DNA of 28,974 bases from JAAAOZ01 sp964496595 (GCA_964496595.1 CAZCAI010000045.1:1-28974); one strand, 5' to 3'. Positions 1-5,815 are shown, counted from the stretch's first letter. The notes: a model not told the origin generated them from the sequence alone. A program made the numbers and translations.

Positions 1-56
1 CAAATAGACAAAGCGGCAAATAGACAAAGCGACAAAGCAGCAAAGCGACAAATATC
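1..56. repeat. 8-bp degenerate tandem repeat at the window edge
   Basis: Seven consecutive 8-bp units run from the first base: CAAATAGA, CAAAGCGG, CAAATAGA, CAAAGCGA, CAAAGCAG, CAAAGCGA and CAAATATC. The array may continue beyond the left edge. It is too short and has no spacers, so it is not CRISPR. It lies downstream of the minus-strand gene ending at 176. Confidence 0.8.
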
Positions 57-108
57 AAACTCTCTGTCTTCCACGGTGAGGTTTTGATTTCTGGAACTAC
101 CTTAGTCT

Positions 109-148
109 GGCGCTCTCCCGACGCTGACATCCAAGTCGGGAGAGCGCC
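109..148 (-). terminator. Strong hairpin, probable terminator of the zinc-ribbon gene cluster
   Basis: A perfect 14-bp stem (109-122 with 135-148) with a 12-nt loop lies 27 bases past the stop codon of the minus-strand gene ending at 176. There is no clear T-run on either side, so it may be a Rho-independent terminator of weak form or a 3' stabilising stem. Confidence 0.6.
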
Positions 149-175
149 GCGTGTTCTCTACAAGTGAGACTTGCC

Positions 176-370
176 CTACTCCTTCACCATGTCCGTGCCG
201 CATTTAGGGCACTGGATGGCATAGCAAGGGACACCCCGTTGATGGGGTTGACGATGTCCACAGGAGGGACAGACGCACGTGCCTCCTGGGCCGGAGCCGG
301 GCTGATTGCCTTGGGCCTGGCCGCGGCCGCCCAGGCCACGTCCTACGCCATCACCTGGTTGATTTGCCAT
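176..370 (-). CDS. Small Cys-rich zinc-ribbon protein of the NifX/NifB-associated type
   Basis: This 64-residue protein has a Gly/Gln-rich N-terminal half (residues 1-30) and a C-terminal ribbon with CPSC (34-37) and CPKC (54-57) pairs plus Cys32 and Cys49. The conserved stretch PHQRGVPC lies between the pairs. Such small proteins are commonly found beside NifX/NifB-type cofactor-binding proteins, and one is encoded upstream here. The function is unknown; metal or Fe-S binding is inferred from the Cys spacing. I chose the ATG at 370 because an AAAGGAGG sits 8-9 bases before it; a GTG at 379 lies inside that ribosome-binding site. It is the last gene of a minus-strand series and is followed by a strong hairpin. 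Confidence 0.75.
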   Translation of the reverse strand: MANQPGDGVGRGLGGRGQAQGNQPGSGPGGTCVCPSCGHRQPHQRGVPCYAIQCPKCGTDMVKE

Positions 371-431
371 TTTATTCACCTCCTTTTTTTGTGATTCGCA
401 AAGGTGGAAGATTAACAGCCTAAAGGGCCAC

Positions 432-803
432 TCAATGGCGGCGCCGCCCGCGCCCGCTTCGCTGTCGTCGTTGGCGCCCGCCGCCGCCGCGCTGTGTGCG
501 GGTGGATGGGGGGATATCGGGTTGGACGGGCTGGTTGCGCGTCGATGTGACCGGGCTGACGGGCGCGCGACGGCTTTCTTTTGTCTCTAGAAGGTCGATG
601 GCGAGTCGCATCGCCTGGGAGAGCAGGGTGAGGCCCTGGGCGACGGCGTTGGCAAAGCGGGAGGGACGGTTCGGTGGCGGGGTGACGTCGATGACCTCGA
701 TGGTTTCTGTCTTGTGGACCGGTTCTGCATCATCTACATCGACAATTTCTGTGGCCTCTGATGTATCGCTGCGTTTTTCTATTGCTGTTTCTGTTCCAGG
801 CAT
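432..803 (-). CDS. Hypothetical protein with acidic N-terminus and Arg/Gly-rich tail
   Basis: I do not recognise this 123-residue protein. Residues 1-40 are acidic and Thr/Val-rich, residues 48-75 (around RFANAVAQGLTLLSQAMRLA) form a likely amphipathic helix, and the last 30 residues are rich in Arg and Gly and probably disordered and basic. A GAGGAGG lies five bases before the ATG, which strongly supports the gene and its start. The spacer to the downstream zinc-ribbon gene is about 60 nt and both read the same way, so they may be co-transcribed. The upstream spacer holds a repeat (E1 with R1 inside), so the link to the NifX-like gene is less certain. The basic tail could bind nucleic acid, but nothing here proves it. 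Confidence 0.7.
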   Translation of the reverse strand: MPGTETAIEKRSDTSEATEIVDVDDAEPVHKTETIEVIDVTPPPNRPSRFANAVAQGLTLLSQAMRLAIDLLETKESRRAPVSPVTSTRNQPVQPDIPPSTRTQRGGGGRQRRQRSGRGRRRH

Positions 804-866
804 AGTTGCCTCCTCGCGTTTCGTCTCGAATGCATCTTAGAGCAGATTTGAAAATTTAATTCGGGA

Positions 867-1124
867 ATCCTTGCGAAGGTTAACGGGTCTTTTGGATTTT
901 GCCGGGCAACCCCCTCAGTAGCCCTAAAGGCAACCAAGAATTGCGGGTTTGTGGGGATTACAGACCTTTTTCGCGTCGTTGCTGAGTTGTGGATGGGGAT
1001 GGTACGATTGCACCCGGCGAATTCCTGAAGAGTCAGGTTAACAAGAGCTTTGGTAAATGGACTAACCTGTTCGCTACACGTAGTACAGTCTTTTTGAGGT
1101 CACTTGCGCAACCTTCGCAAGGTT
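867..1124. repeat. E1: copy of the AACCTTGCGAAGGTT-bounded repeat, interrupted by R1
   Basis: The left end (867-881) reads ATCCTTGCGAAGGTT and the right end (1110-1124) reads AACCTTCGCAAGGTT, the reverse complement with one mismatch. The span is 258 bp. Removing the 150-bp R1 and one 8-bp duplicate leaves 100 bp, the same size as E2 (101), E3 (98) and E4 (96). The interior does not obviously match the other copies. Confidence 0.75.
885..1034. mobile_element. R1: 150-bp MITE-like element with 8-bp target duplication
   Basis: It is flanked by the perfect direct repeat AGGTTAAC at 877-884 and 1035-1042. Its ends form imperfect 22-bp inverted repeats (885-906 against 1013-1034, five mismatches by eye for the R2 copy and one more here). 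It aligns without gaps to R2 (11053-11202), with about 14 differences counted by eye over the first 148 bases. It contains no open reading frame able to encode a transposase. The ends (GGgTCTTttGGA and GGcTCTTcaGGA) and the 8-bp duplication resemble the ISL3 family as I recall it; that assignment is an inference. Confidence 0.85.
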
Positions 1125-1146
1125 GGGTTTATTTTCAAGCAGCGGC

Positions 1147-1647
1147 TTACGATTGATCCTTCGTCAAGGCGTCGATTTTCTCAAGCAACGTCGCGACTGC
1201 CTGGCGCAGTTCGACGACCTCTTCCTTCAACATTTGCAACTCGTCAGATTGTCCGGCGTTAGGCGGGGGGGCGCCGGGGCCAGGACTCGCGTGTCCGGCT
1301 TGATTTGCGCCCGGCATCGCGCCGAGTTCCCCGCTTTTGAAGGCGTCGATGGCGGCTTGCGCCGTCATCCCCTGCCCGTGATAGATGGAGACGCCGGCGG
1401 CCTCCAGGACCTGATAGGCGTTGGGGCCGACGTTGCCGGTGATGACAGCTTGCGCGCCCTCTTGCACGATGTACTGGGCGGCTTGGATGCCGGCGCCGCT
1501 GCCGCTGGCCGCGCTCGTGTTCTGTTGCGCGTGTACTTTAACCGGGTCGGTCTCGGTATCGACGAAGAGGTAGTAAGGGCAACGGCCAAATCTGGGATCG
1601 ACCGGCGATGAGAGCGTCGCGCCGGATGCGCTGATGACTATTTTCAT
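1147..1647 (-). CDS. NifX/NifB-type dinitrogenase iron-molybdenum cofactor family protein
   Basis: This 166-residue protein carries the small cofactor-binding domain shared by NifX, NafY and the NifB C-terminus (residues 1-108). Visible features are the start MKIVISASG, the stretch DPRFGRCPYYLFVD at 17-30, a Gly-rich GSGAGIQAAQYI at 49-60, and VITGNVGPNA at 68-77. A Pro/Gly linker (about 110-132) leads to a coiled coil at 135-162. In organisms without nitrogenase such proteins are thought to bind or carry metal-sulfur clusters; no nif structural gene is visible here. The ATG at 1647 follows GGAGGTG by six bases; the GTG at 1656 lies inside that site. It is 42 nt downstream of the DUF5320-like gene, with a matching C-terminal coil, so the two products may associate. 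Confidence 0.88.
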   Translation of the reverse strand: MKIVISASGATLSSPVDPRFGRCPYYLFVDTETDPVKVHAQQNTSAASGSGAGIQAAQYIVQEGAQAVITGNVGPNAYQVLEAAGVSIYHGQGMTAQAAIDAFKSGELGAMPGANQAGHASPGPGAPPPNAGQSDELQMLKEEVVELRQAVATLLEKIDALTKDQS

Positions 1648-1689
1648 AGGAAACACCTCCTGGGTGATGTGAAAGTTACTGTGTGATGA

Positions 1690-2031
1690 TTACGCGTCCA
1701 TTTTCGATAAACGTTGAAGCGCCTCGTCGACCTCGTTACGCATTGCGGCGATCTCTTCCCGAAGGGCAGTCAGGTCTTCCGCTCCCGACGCGCTTGTCCC
1801 GGGCTGGGGCGTCCAATCCTGCATCGCTTGAGAGCGCCAGTATCCCGGCCCGCCGGCCCAACGTGACCACGCCGGCCACTCGCCGGTCTCCTGGTAATGG
1901 GCGAAGCACGCGCCGCGCCCGGGGCCGTAACCTCGGCCAAATCCACGGCCGAAACCGCGTCCGAACCCTCGGCCACGCCCGCCGCCGTACCCACCCCGGC
2001 CACCTCGATGTCCATGTCCAAATCCAAACAT
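1690..2031 (-). CDS. DUF5320-like Gly/Arg-rich protein with C-terminal coiled coil
   Basis: The protein is 113 residues long. Residues 1-40 are almost entirely Gly, Arg, Phe, His and Tyr, with GFGRGFGRGFGRGYG in the middle. A short aromatic segment follows (about 45-73), and the C-terminus (84-111) is a heptad helix beginning EDLTALREEIAAM. This arrangement fits the DUF5320 proteins found next to NifX-like genes; their role is unknown. I chose the ATG at 2031 because AAAGGAGGTG precedes it; an upstream in-frame ATG at 2097 lacks a site and would overlap the PadR stop. The Gly/Arg repeats are also simple repeats at DNA level. It sits between padR and the NifX-like gene, probably in one operon. 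Confidence 0.8.
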   Translation of the reverse strand: MFGFGHGHRGGRGGYGGGRGRGFGRGFGRGFGRGYGPGRGACFAHYQETGEWPAWSRWAGGPGYWRSQAMQDWTPQPGTSASGAEDLTALREEIAAMRNEVDEALQRLSKMDA

Positions 2032-2068
2032 TCTTCTCACCTCCTTTGTCTTCCAATTTTCAACATCC

Positions 2069-2096
2069 AACTTCCAGCCTCTAACTTCCAACCTCA
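2069..2096. repeat. Two-unit 14-bp direct repeat
   Basis: AACTTCCAGCCTCT (2069-2082) is followed at once by AACTTCCAACCTCA (2083-2096). The pair fills the gap between the padR stop codon and the next gene and reaches into the stop codon of padR. Confidence 0.6.
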
Positions 2097-2489
2097 ATCA
2101 TCCTCTCGCAATTCTCGATGGCGCGAGGTGAACTTCTGGAGCATCTCTTGCAACTCCTGCACCTCGGCGGCCCACATATCTAACGCGGCCTTGCCCTCCG
2201 CCGTCAATTGATGCACCTTGCGGGGTGGGCCTTGCCCGCTTTCGACGTCCCAATCGGCGGTGACCCAGCCTTGCTCTTCCATCGCTTGCAGCGCGCGGTA
2301 GACCGTCTGCGGAGGGAAACCCATCACGCCGAAGACCTCTGTCAAGCGCTCGACTATCTTGTAGCCGTGAGCGGGCCGCTCGGCCAGCAGTAGGAGCATC
2401 ATCGGCTCGATAATGCGCATCCGCCGGCTCCAGCGCCGCCCGCGACCTCGTCCGGGGCCTTTTCCCTGTCTATGATGACCTCTTGGCAT
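2094..2489 (-). CDS. PadR-family transcriptional regulator
   Basis: This 131-residue protein has a PadR winged helix-turn-helix. It starts at about residue 25 with EPMMLLLLAERPAHGYKIVERL, continues with the recognition segment PPQTVYRALQAMEEQGWV, and the wing is GQGPPRKVHQLTAEGK. A C-terminal helix (about residues 105-125) is the usual dimerisation region. The first 22 residues are an unusual Arg/Gly/His-rich extension that echoes the Gly/Arg-rich start of the DUF5320-like protein. PadR proteins repress by binding dyads over promoters, and the gene's own promoter overlaps such a dyad, so autoregulation of this operon is likely. AGGAGGA lies four bases before the ATG. The effector is unknown; a metal or redox signal would fit the downstream genes but is only a guess. 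Confidence 0.9.
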   Translation of the reverse strand: MPRGHHRQGKGPGRGRGRRWSRRMRIIEPMMLLLLAERPAHGYKIVERLTEVFGVMGFPPQTVYRALQAMEEQGWVTADWDVESGQGPPRKVHQLTAEGKAALDMWAAEVQELQEMLQKFTSRHRELREDD

Positions 2490-2508
2490 GTTGTCCTCCT
2501 CGATTATG

Positions 2509-2542
2509 ATTATACAGGACTATTTACATTTTGTCAATAGTC
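2509..2542 (-). promoter_or_regulatory. Near-perfect sigma70-type promoter of padR with overlapping dyad
   Basis: On the minus strand TTGACA (2532-2537) and TATAAT (2509-2514) are separated by exactly 17 bases. An inverted repeat, GACTATT at 2518-2524 and AATAGTC at 2536-2542 with an 11-base spacer, covers the spacer and the -35 box and is a good candidate operator for PadR itself. Confidence 0.8.
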
Positions 2543-2686
2543 AATTTTGGGATTATTATCGTTATGAGCGCATCTGGTAGGCGCGTGACGCAATATCTGC
2601 GTATTCTAATGGATCTCTAATGTCGTGCTTATGTGATTCTAATCCATGGTTGTTATGATAAAAGCAGAGTAGGGATGTGATGGAGC

Positions 2687-2701
2687 GTTGGTATATCCAA
2701 C
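2687..2701. promoter_or_regulatory. Short dyad upstream of the first hsp20 gene
   Basis: GTTGG-TATAT-CCAAC is a 5-bp inverted repeat 64 bases before the hsp20 start codon. It could be an operator. No CIRCE-type sequence and no convincing -35/-10 pair was found in 2543-2764. Confidence 0.25.
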
Positions 2702-2764
2702 AATCCGTTTCATTTTAGCTTACCCAGATAGGTTACACAAATTCACTTTAAAGGAGGGATAAGT

Positions 2765-3211
2765 ATGTTACAGTATCCTTTTAGACGAACAGGTTCACCT
2801 TGGTTGGAGATGGAGCGTCTGCGCCGCGAGATGAATCAACTCTTCAGCGGGCTGGCGTCTGAGGCGGAGCCTGGCGTGACCACGGGCTATCCGGCGATGA
2901 ACGTCTGGGCCAACGAAGATGGCGCCATCGTCACGGCGGAGTTGCCAGGCGTCGCCCCGGAGGATATGGACATCTCCGTGGTGGAGGACACGCTGACGGT
3001 GAGCGGCAGCCGCGAGCCGGTCGAGCTGGAGGAAGGCGAGGTCTATCACCGGCGTGAACGGGGCAGCGGCAAATTCACGCGCTCTTTCCGTTTGCCGTTC
3101 AAGGTCGCGGCGGATCAAGTTGAGGCGGTCTTCAAGAAGGGCGTGCTCCAGATTGCTCTGCCGCGCTCCGAAGAGGACAAGCCCAAGAAGATCAGTGTGA
3201 AATCGAGCTAA
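2765..3211 (+). CDS. Hsp20 family small heat-shock protein (first of three)
   Basis: An ATP-independent chaperone that binds unfolding proteins. It is 148 residues long, with an N-terminal arm (1-42) carrying the amphipathic helix LEMERLRREMNQLF, an alpha-crystallin domain (about 43-133) with AELPGVAPEDMDISV and the hallmark GVLQIALP at 126-133, and a C-terminal ISV anchor (143-145) for oligomer assembly. AAAGGAGG lies before the ATG. It is followed 39 nt later by a second hsp20 gene in the same direction and very probably shares its transcript. It is most like the third copy in its N-terminal helix. Confidence 0.95.
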   Translation: MLQYPFRRTGSPWLEMERLRREMNQLFSGLASEAEPGVTTGYPAMNVWANEDGAIVTAELPGVAPEDMDISVVEDTLTVSGSREPVELEEGEVYHRRERGSGKFTRSFRLPFKVAADQVEAVFKKGVLQIALPRSEEDKPKKISVKSS

Positions 3212-3250
3212 AGCGACATCAGAGTTAGAAAATCATGGGAGGTCATAGAC

Positions 3251-3661
3251 ATGGCTGAAGAAAAGAACATTCAGGTTCAGGAAGGACAGAAGCAGGAAGT
3301 TGTGGAGACTGAAGCGGAGCGCACGCGCTCGAAACCGGCGTTTATCCCCCGCGTCGATATTTACGAGAGGAACGACGCGGTGGCCCTGATCGCCGATATG
3401 CCGGGCGTCGATGAGAACTCCGTGGACATCACCTTGGAGAAGAACGTGCTCACCATCAATGGCTACGTCGAGCCGGAGCGCCCGGAGGGCTACAGCCTGG
3501 CCTATGCCGAGTATCGCGTGGGCGATTATCAGCGCAGCTTCAATCTCTCCAGTGAGATCGATCAGGATAACATCGAAGCGACGGTAAAGGATGGCGTGTT
3601 GCACCTACATCTGCCCAAGGCCGAGCCGACCACGAAGAAGATCACCGTCCAATCGGCTTGA
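3251..3661 (+). CDS. Hsp20 family small heat-shock protein (second of three)
   Basis: This is a 136-residue small heat-shock protein. The N-terminal arm (1-30) is short, charged and Gln/Glu-rich and lacks the Leu-rich helix of the other two copies. The alpha-crystallin domain spans about 31-122, with ADMPGVDENSVDITLEKNVLTI and the signature GVLHLHLP at 115-122. The C-terminal anchor is ITV (131-133). The different arm suggests it is a class distinct from its neighbours and may co-assemble with them; that is inferred. A GGGAGG site precedes the ATG. A 10-bp stem with one wobble pair (3693-3724) lies between it and the third copy. Confidence 0.95.
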   Translation: MAEEKNIQVQEGQKQEVVETEAERTRSKPAFIPRVDIYERNDAVALIADMPGVDENSVDITLEKNVLTINGYVEPERPEGYSLAYAEYRVGDYQRSFNLSSEIDQDNIEATVKDGVLHLHLPKAEPTTKKITVQSA

Positions 3662-3692
3662 GGTGTGACTGAAGCCAGGTAGGATGGAGGCG

Positions 3693-3724
3693 AGGCGTCA
3701 GGTGGATTTTCTTCCCTGGCGCCT
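3693..3724 (+). terminator. Hairpin between the second and third hsp20 genes
   Basis: AGGCGTCAGG (3693-3702) pairs with CCTGGCGCCT (3715-3724) with one G-T wobble and a 12-base loop. There is no following T-run, so it is more likely an RNA processing or stability stem, or a weak partial terminator. Confidence 0.4.
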
Positions 3725-3772
3725 GCTGAATCTTCACGTTAAATTGCATCGCATTCGAGGAGGTGAATATCT

Positions 3773-4273
3773 ATGGATATCAAAGAACTGGTGCCATGGA
3801 ATAGGGGGAAGCAAGAGAAGCGCCAAGAATCGAGCAGCACATCCTTGAACACGATTCAGCGGGATATGAATGAGATGTTCAATGATCTGTTCCGTGGATT
3901 TGGTCTGGCGCCCTTTGAATCCTCGTTCGGCGAGATGCGGCTATTCAACCCGCGCGTGGATGTTGTCGAGACGCCGGACGCGCTCAAGGTCTCCGCAGAG
4001 TTGCCGGGGATGGACAAAGATGACATCAACGTCTCCATCTCGCGCGATACGCTCACCATCAGCGGCGAGAAGAGGAGCGAGCAGGAGGAAGAGGGCGAGG
4101 ACTACTACCACATGGAGCGCTCCTATGGCTCCTTCCGGCGCAGCGTCGCGGTCCCGTGCGAGATCAATGACGACGCAATCGAGGCCTCGTTCGAGAACGG
4201 TGTGCTGAACATCGTGTTACCCAAGACGGAAAAGGGCGAGAGTTGCCGGAAGATCTCCGTCAAGACCGAGTAA
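3773..4273 (+). CDS. Hsp20 family small heat-shock protein (third of three)
   Basis: This is a 166-residue small heat-shock protein, the longest of the three. Residues 1-58 are the N-terminal arm with the helix DMNEMFNDLFRGFGLAPF. The alpha-crystallin domain (about 59-150) contains AELPGMDKDDINVSI, an acidic loop EQEEEGEDYYHMERSYGSF, and GVLNIVLP at 143-150. The C-terminal anchor is ISV (161-163). A GGAGGTG site precedes the ATG and a terminator follows 23 bases after the stop. The 111-base gap to the second copy could hold its own promoter, but none is obvious. Confidence 0.95.
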   Translation: MDIKELVPWNRGKQEKRQESSSTSLNTIQRDMNEMFNDLFRGFGLAPFESSFGEMRLFNPRVDVVETPDALKVSAELPGMDKDDINVSISRDTLTISGEKRSEQEEEGEDYYHMERSYGSFRRSVAVPCEINDDAIEASFENGVLNIVLPKTEKGESCRKISVKTE

Positions 4274-4296
4274 CGCGCGCTTTCAAATTACAAAAC

Positions 4297-4335
4297 AGCC
4301 CCGAAGGTTTTGAAAGAGCCTTCGGGGCTTTGTCA
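4297..4335 (+). terminator. Terminator of the hsp20 cluster
   Basis: AGCCCCGAAGG (4297-4307) pairs perfectly with CCTTCGGGGCT (4319-4329), followed by TTTGTC. The stem is GC-rich and sits just past the third hsp20 stop codon. Confidence 0.8.
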
Positions 4336-4406
4336 TTGGGCAAATTCTCTTTCGGGATGGGCCATTTTCTGGGTCAATTAGCTTGACACTTTGGGGGGGG
4401 AGAAAG

Positions 4407-4525
4407 CCGCCCGCAGATAAATCGCGGGCTGGAAGCTAAAGTCGGCTCGAAGCCGACTAAATGGGTGATGATTCCCGACTTTGAGTCGGCCTTCAGCCGA
4501 CTTGAGCTTTCAGGCGGGTAGTTTA
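4407..4525. repeat. Compound palindromic intergenic repeat
   Basis: Three stems lie in a row: GCCCGC...GCGGGC near 4409-4430, AGTCGGCT-CGA-AGCCGACT near 4440-4458, and AGTCGGC...GCCGACT near 4485-4501. Outer segments (CCGCCC and GGCGGG, AAGCT and AGCTT) also pair, so the whole can fold into a branched structure. A related stem with AGTCGGC and GCCGACTT occurs near 18755-18772. Confidence 0.6.
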
Positions 4526-4630
4526 CTGCCCGGCTGCCCGGCGAATCCGAGAAATTTTCAACCTATTTCTAAACCATCCCCTAATCTTGATCTAAAACCC
4601 CAAAACTTTCCATAGTTCCCAAACCACAAA

Positions 4631-4667
4631 GCGGCCCCGCTCCTCACATCGAGGACGGGGCCGCTGG
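4631..4667 (-). terminator. Terminator of the TPR lipoprotein gene
   Basis: AGCGGCCCCG and CGGGGCCGCT form a 10-bp GC stem around a short inner stem (TCCTC/GAGGA). On the minus strand it is followed by TTTGTGGTTT. A closely related hairpin with almost the same loop lies at 25450-25484. Confidence 0.75.
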
Positions 4668-4720
4668 CTTTCCACGACCGTTTTATCTGCTCCATCTGCT
4701 CCATCCGCTTGATCTGCTGA

Positions 4721-5815
4721 CTACTCCTCCGGCAGCGGCGTGGGCGTGGACGTGACCTGCTGGCTGGGGATCCAGGGCGTCAGCGTGGGGGTGGGCGTCT
4801 GGCAGCGGATGGCCCGCTCCAGCAATGGCGCGATCTCCGGCACGGCGTCTGACAGCGTACTGAGGCGCGCCTCCGCCTCGGCGCAGCGCCCTGCGTGGAG
4901 GTAGGCCTCGCTCAGCGCCAGCGTCACATCGCGCGGGGGATGCTCGCTTGCCAGGCTGACCGTCACATCCCCGCGCGCCATCGCCTGCTCGACGACCGTC
5001 AGCGCGGTGATGGCCTCCGCCCAGGCGCCGCGCCGCGCGTAGACCTCGGCCAGCGTGTACCAGAGCACCGCCGGCGCGTCGGGATGCTCCGTCAGTGTCG
5101 TCAACAACATCGTCATCGCGCCCCTGGTATCGCCGTTGATAAGCAAGGTCGCGGCTTGATAGTAGCTTGTCAGCGCCGCGTCGGGCAGCGTCGTCGCGGC
5201 CAGCGCCGCCATCGCGTCGCCATCGTGAGCCTCGCGGGCCGCGCGCCAGCGCGTCACGAAGAGCGCCGCCGCCAGCTTCGGATCCAACGCCTGGGCCGTG
5301 CGGAGCGCCTGCTCGGCGGCGCGGAGAGCATCCCGGCGGTTCAAGATCTCCCCCAGCAGCGACCAGCTTGTCGCGTCCTGGGGATCGGCGGCGACCGCGT
5401 ACCAGGCGCGCATCTCGGCGGTGGCGAACTCGCCCCGAGCCAACGCCAGCCTCGCGCCCGCCTGCGCGACCTCGGCATTGACCCTCCCCCCAGTCTGGGG
5501 GGAGCCGGAGGGGGGGATCGCGGCGTTCTGGATGCCCTCCCAGGCGGATTGCGCCATCGTGACGTTGCCGTTGCGCAGCGCCGTCTCGATCACGCGCAAC
5601 GGCCCCGCGATGTCGGGCGTCGGCGTGGGGGAGGCGGCGGGTATCCGCGTGGGGAGCGGCCCCCACGTGGGCGCGGGCGGCGGGGTGTAGGTCGCCGCGC
5701 GACCCGGTGTGGTCAGCGGGGAGATCGTCGTCGGGCGCGCGCAGGCGTAGAGCACGAGCGCGCTCAGCAACGCGACGCAGGCCAATCGCCGGCGCGCGGC
5801 CTTAGCCTTGCACAT
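4721..5815 (-). CDS. TPR-repeat lipoprotein
   Basis: The protein has 364 residues. A lipoprotein signal (1-25) has Arg-rich residues 8-10, a hydrophobic core and a lipobox ending YAC with Cys25. A Pro/Thr-rich linker follows (26-68), then a helical region (about 70-335) with tetratricopeptide-type A/L-rich helices such as ATSWSLLGEILNRRDALRAAEQALRTA and VLWYTLAEVYARRGAWAEAITAL. The C-terminus is again a Thr-Pro linker. It is likely an extracytoplasmic scaffold protein; its partner is unknown. Its start overlaps the end of the upstream glycosyltransferase gene by 14 bases, implying translational coupling. An in-frame GC palindrome (5484-5504) encodes the segment around PPSGSPQTGG and looks like a repeat inserted into the gene. 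Confidence 0.82.
   Translation of the reverse strand: MCKAKAARRRLACVALLSALVLYACARPTTISPLTTPGRAATYTPPPAPTWGPLPTRIPAASPTPTPDIAGPLRVIETALRNGNVTMAQSAWEGIQNAAIPPSGSPQTGGRVNAEVAQAGARLALARGEFATAEMRAWYAVAADPQDATSWSLLGEILNRRDALRAAEQALRTAQALDPKLAAALFVTRWRAAREAHDGDAMAALAATTLPDAALTSYYQAATLLINGDTRGAMTMLLTTLTEHPDAPAVLWYTLAEVYARRGAWAEAITALTVVEQAMARGDVTVSLASEHPPRDVTLALSEAYLHAGRCAEAEARLSTLSDAVPEIAPLLERAIRCQTPTPTLTPWIPSQQVTSTPTPLPEE
5484..5504. repeat. Palindromic GC repeat inside the TPR gene
   Basis: CTCCCCCCAG (5484-5493) and CTGGGGGGAG (5495-5504) are perfect reverse complements around one base. Further G-runs follow to 5516. The sequence type is that of an intergenic repeat, yet it is read in frame here. 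Confidence 0.7.

Larger units (their letters stand above)
804..1146. other. Intergenic stretch made mostly of nested repeats
   Basis: There is no credible gene here. The stretch holds repeat unit E1 (867-1124), split by the R1 insertion (885-1034). On the minus strand there is a weak TAAGAT-like -10 about 30 bases upstream of the gene starting at 803, without a convincing -35. Confidence 0.75.
4274..4720. other. Gene-free stretch with four hairpin elements
   Basis: This 447-base region between convergent gene sets has no credible gene. It holds the hsp20 terminator (4297-4335), a compound palindromic repeat (4407-4525) and the terminator of the minus-strand TPR gene (4631-4667). Confidence 0.7.

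Noticed and set aside
1..56. CRISPR-like array
   Set aside because: Units are 8 bp, contiguous and without spacers, and no cas gene is present.
1123..1611. Plus-strand frame opposite the NifX-like gene
   Set aside because: It is an antisense shadow with no ribosome-binding site; the minus-strand frame matches a known family.
1648..1656. GTG start for the NifX-like protein (and GTG at 379 for the zinc-ribbon protein)
   Set aside because: Both GTG codons are part of the GGAGGTG ribosome-binding sites of the ATG starts at 1647 and 370.
4683..5666. Long minus-strand frame in another phase of the TPR gene
   Set aside because: It is a shadow of the TPR lipoprotein gene: Arg/Gly/Ala-rich, no signal, no ribosome-binding site.
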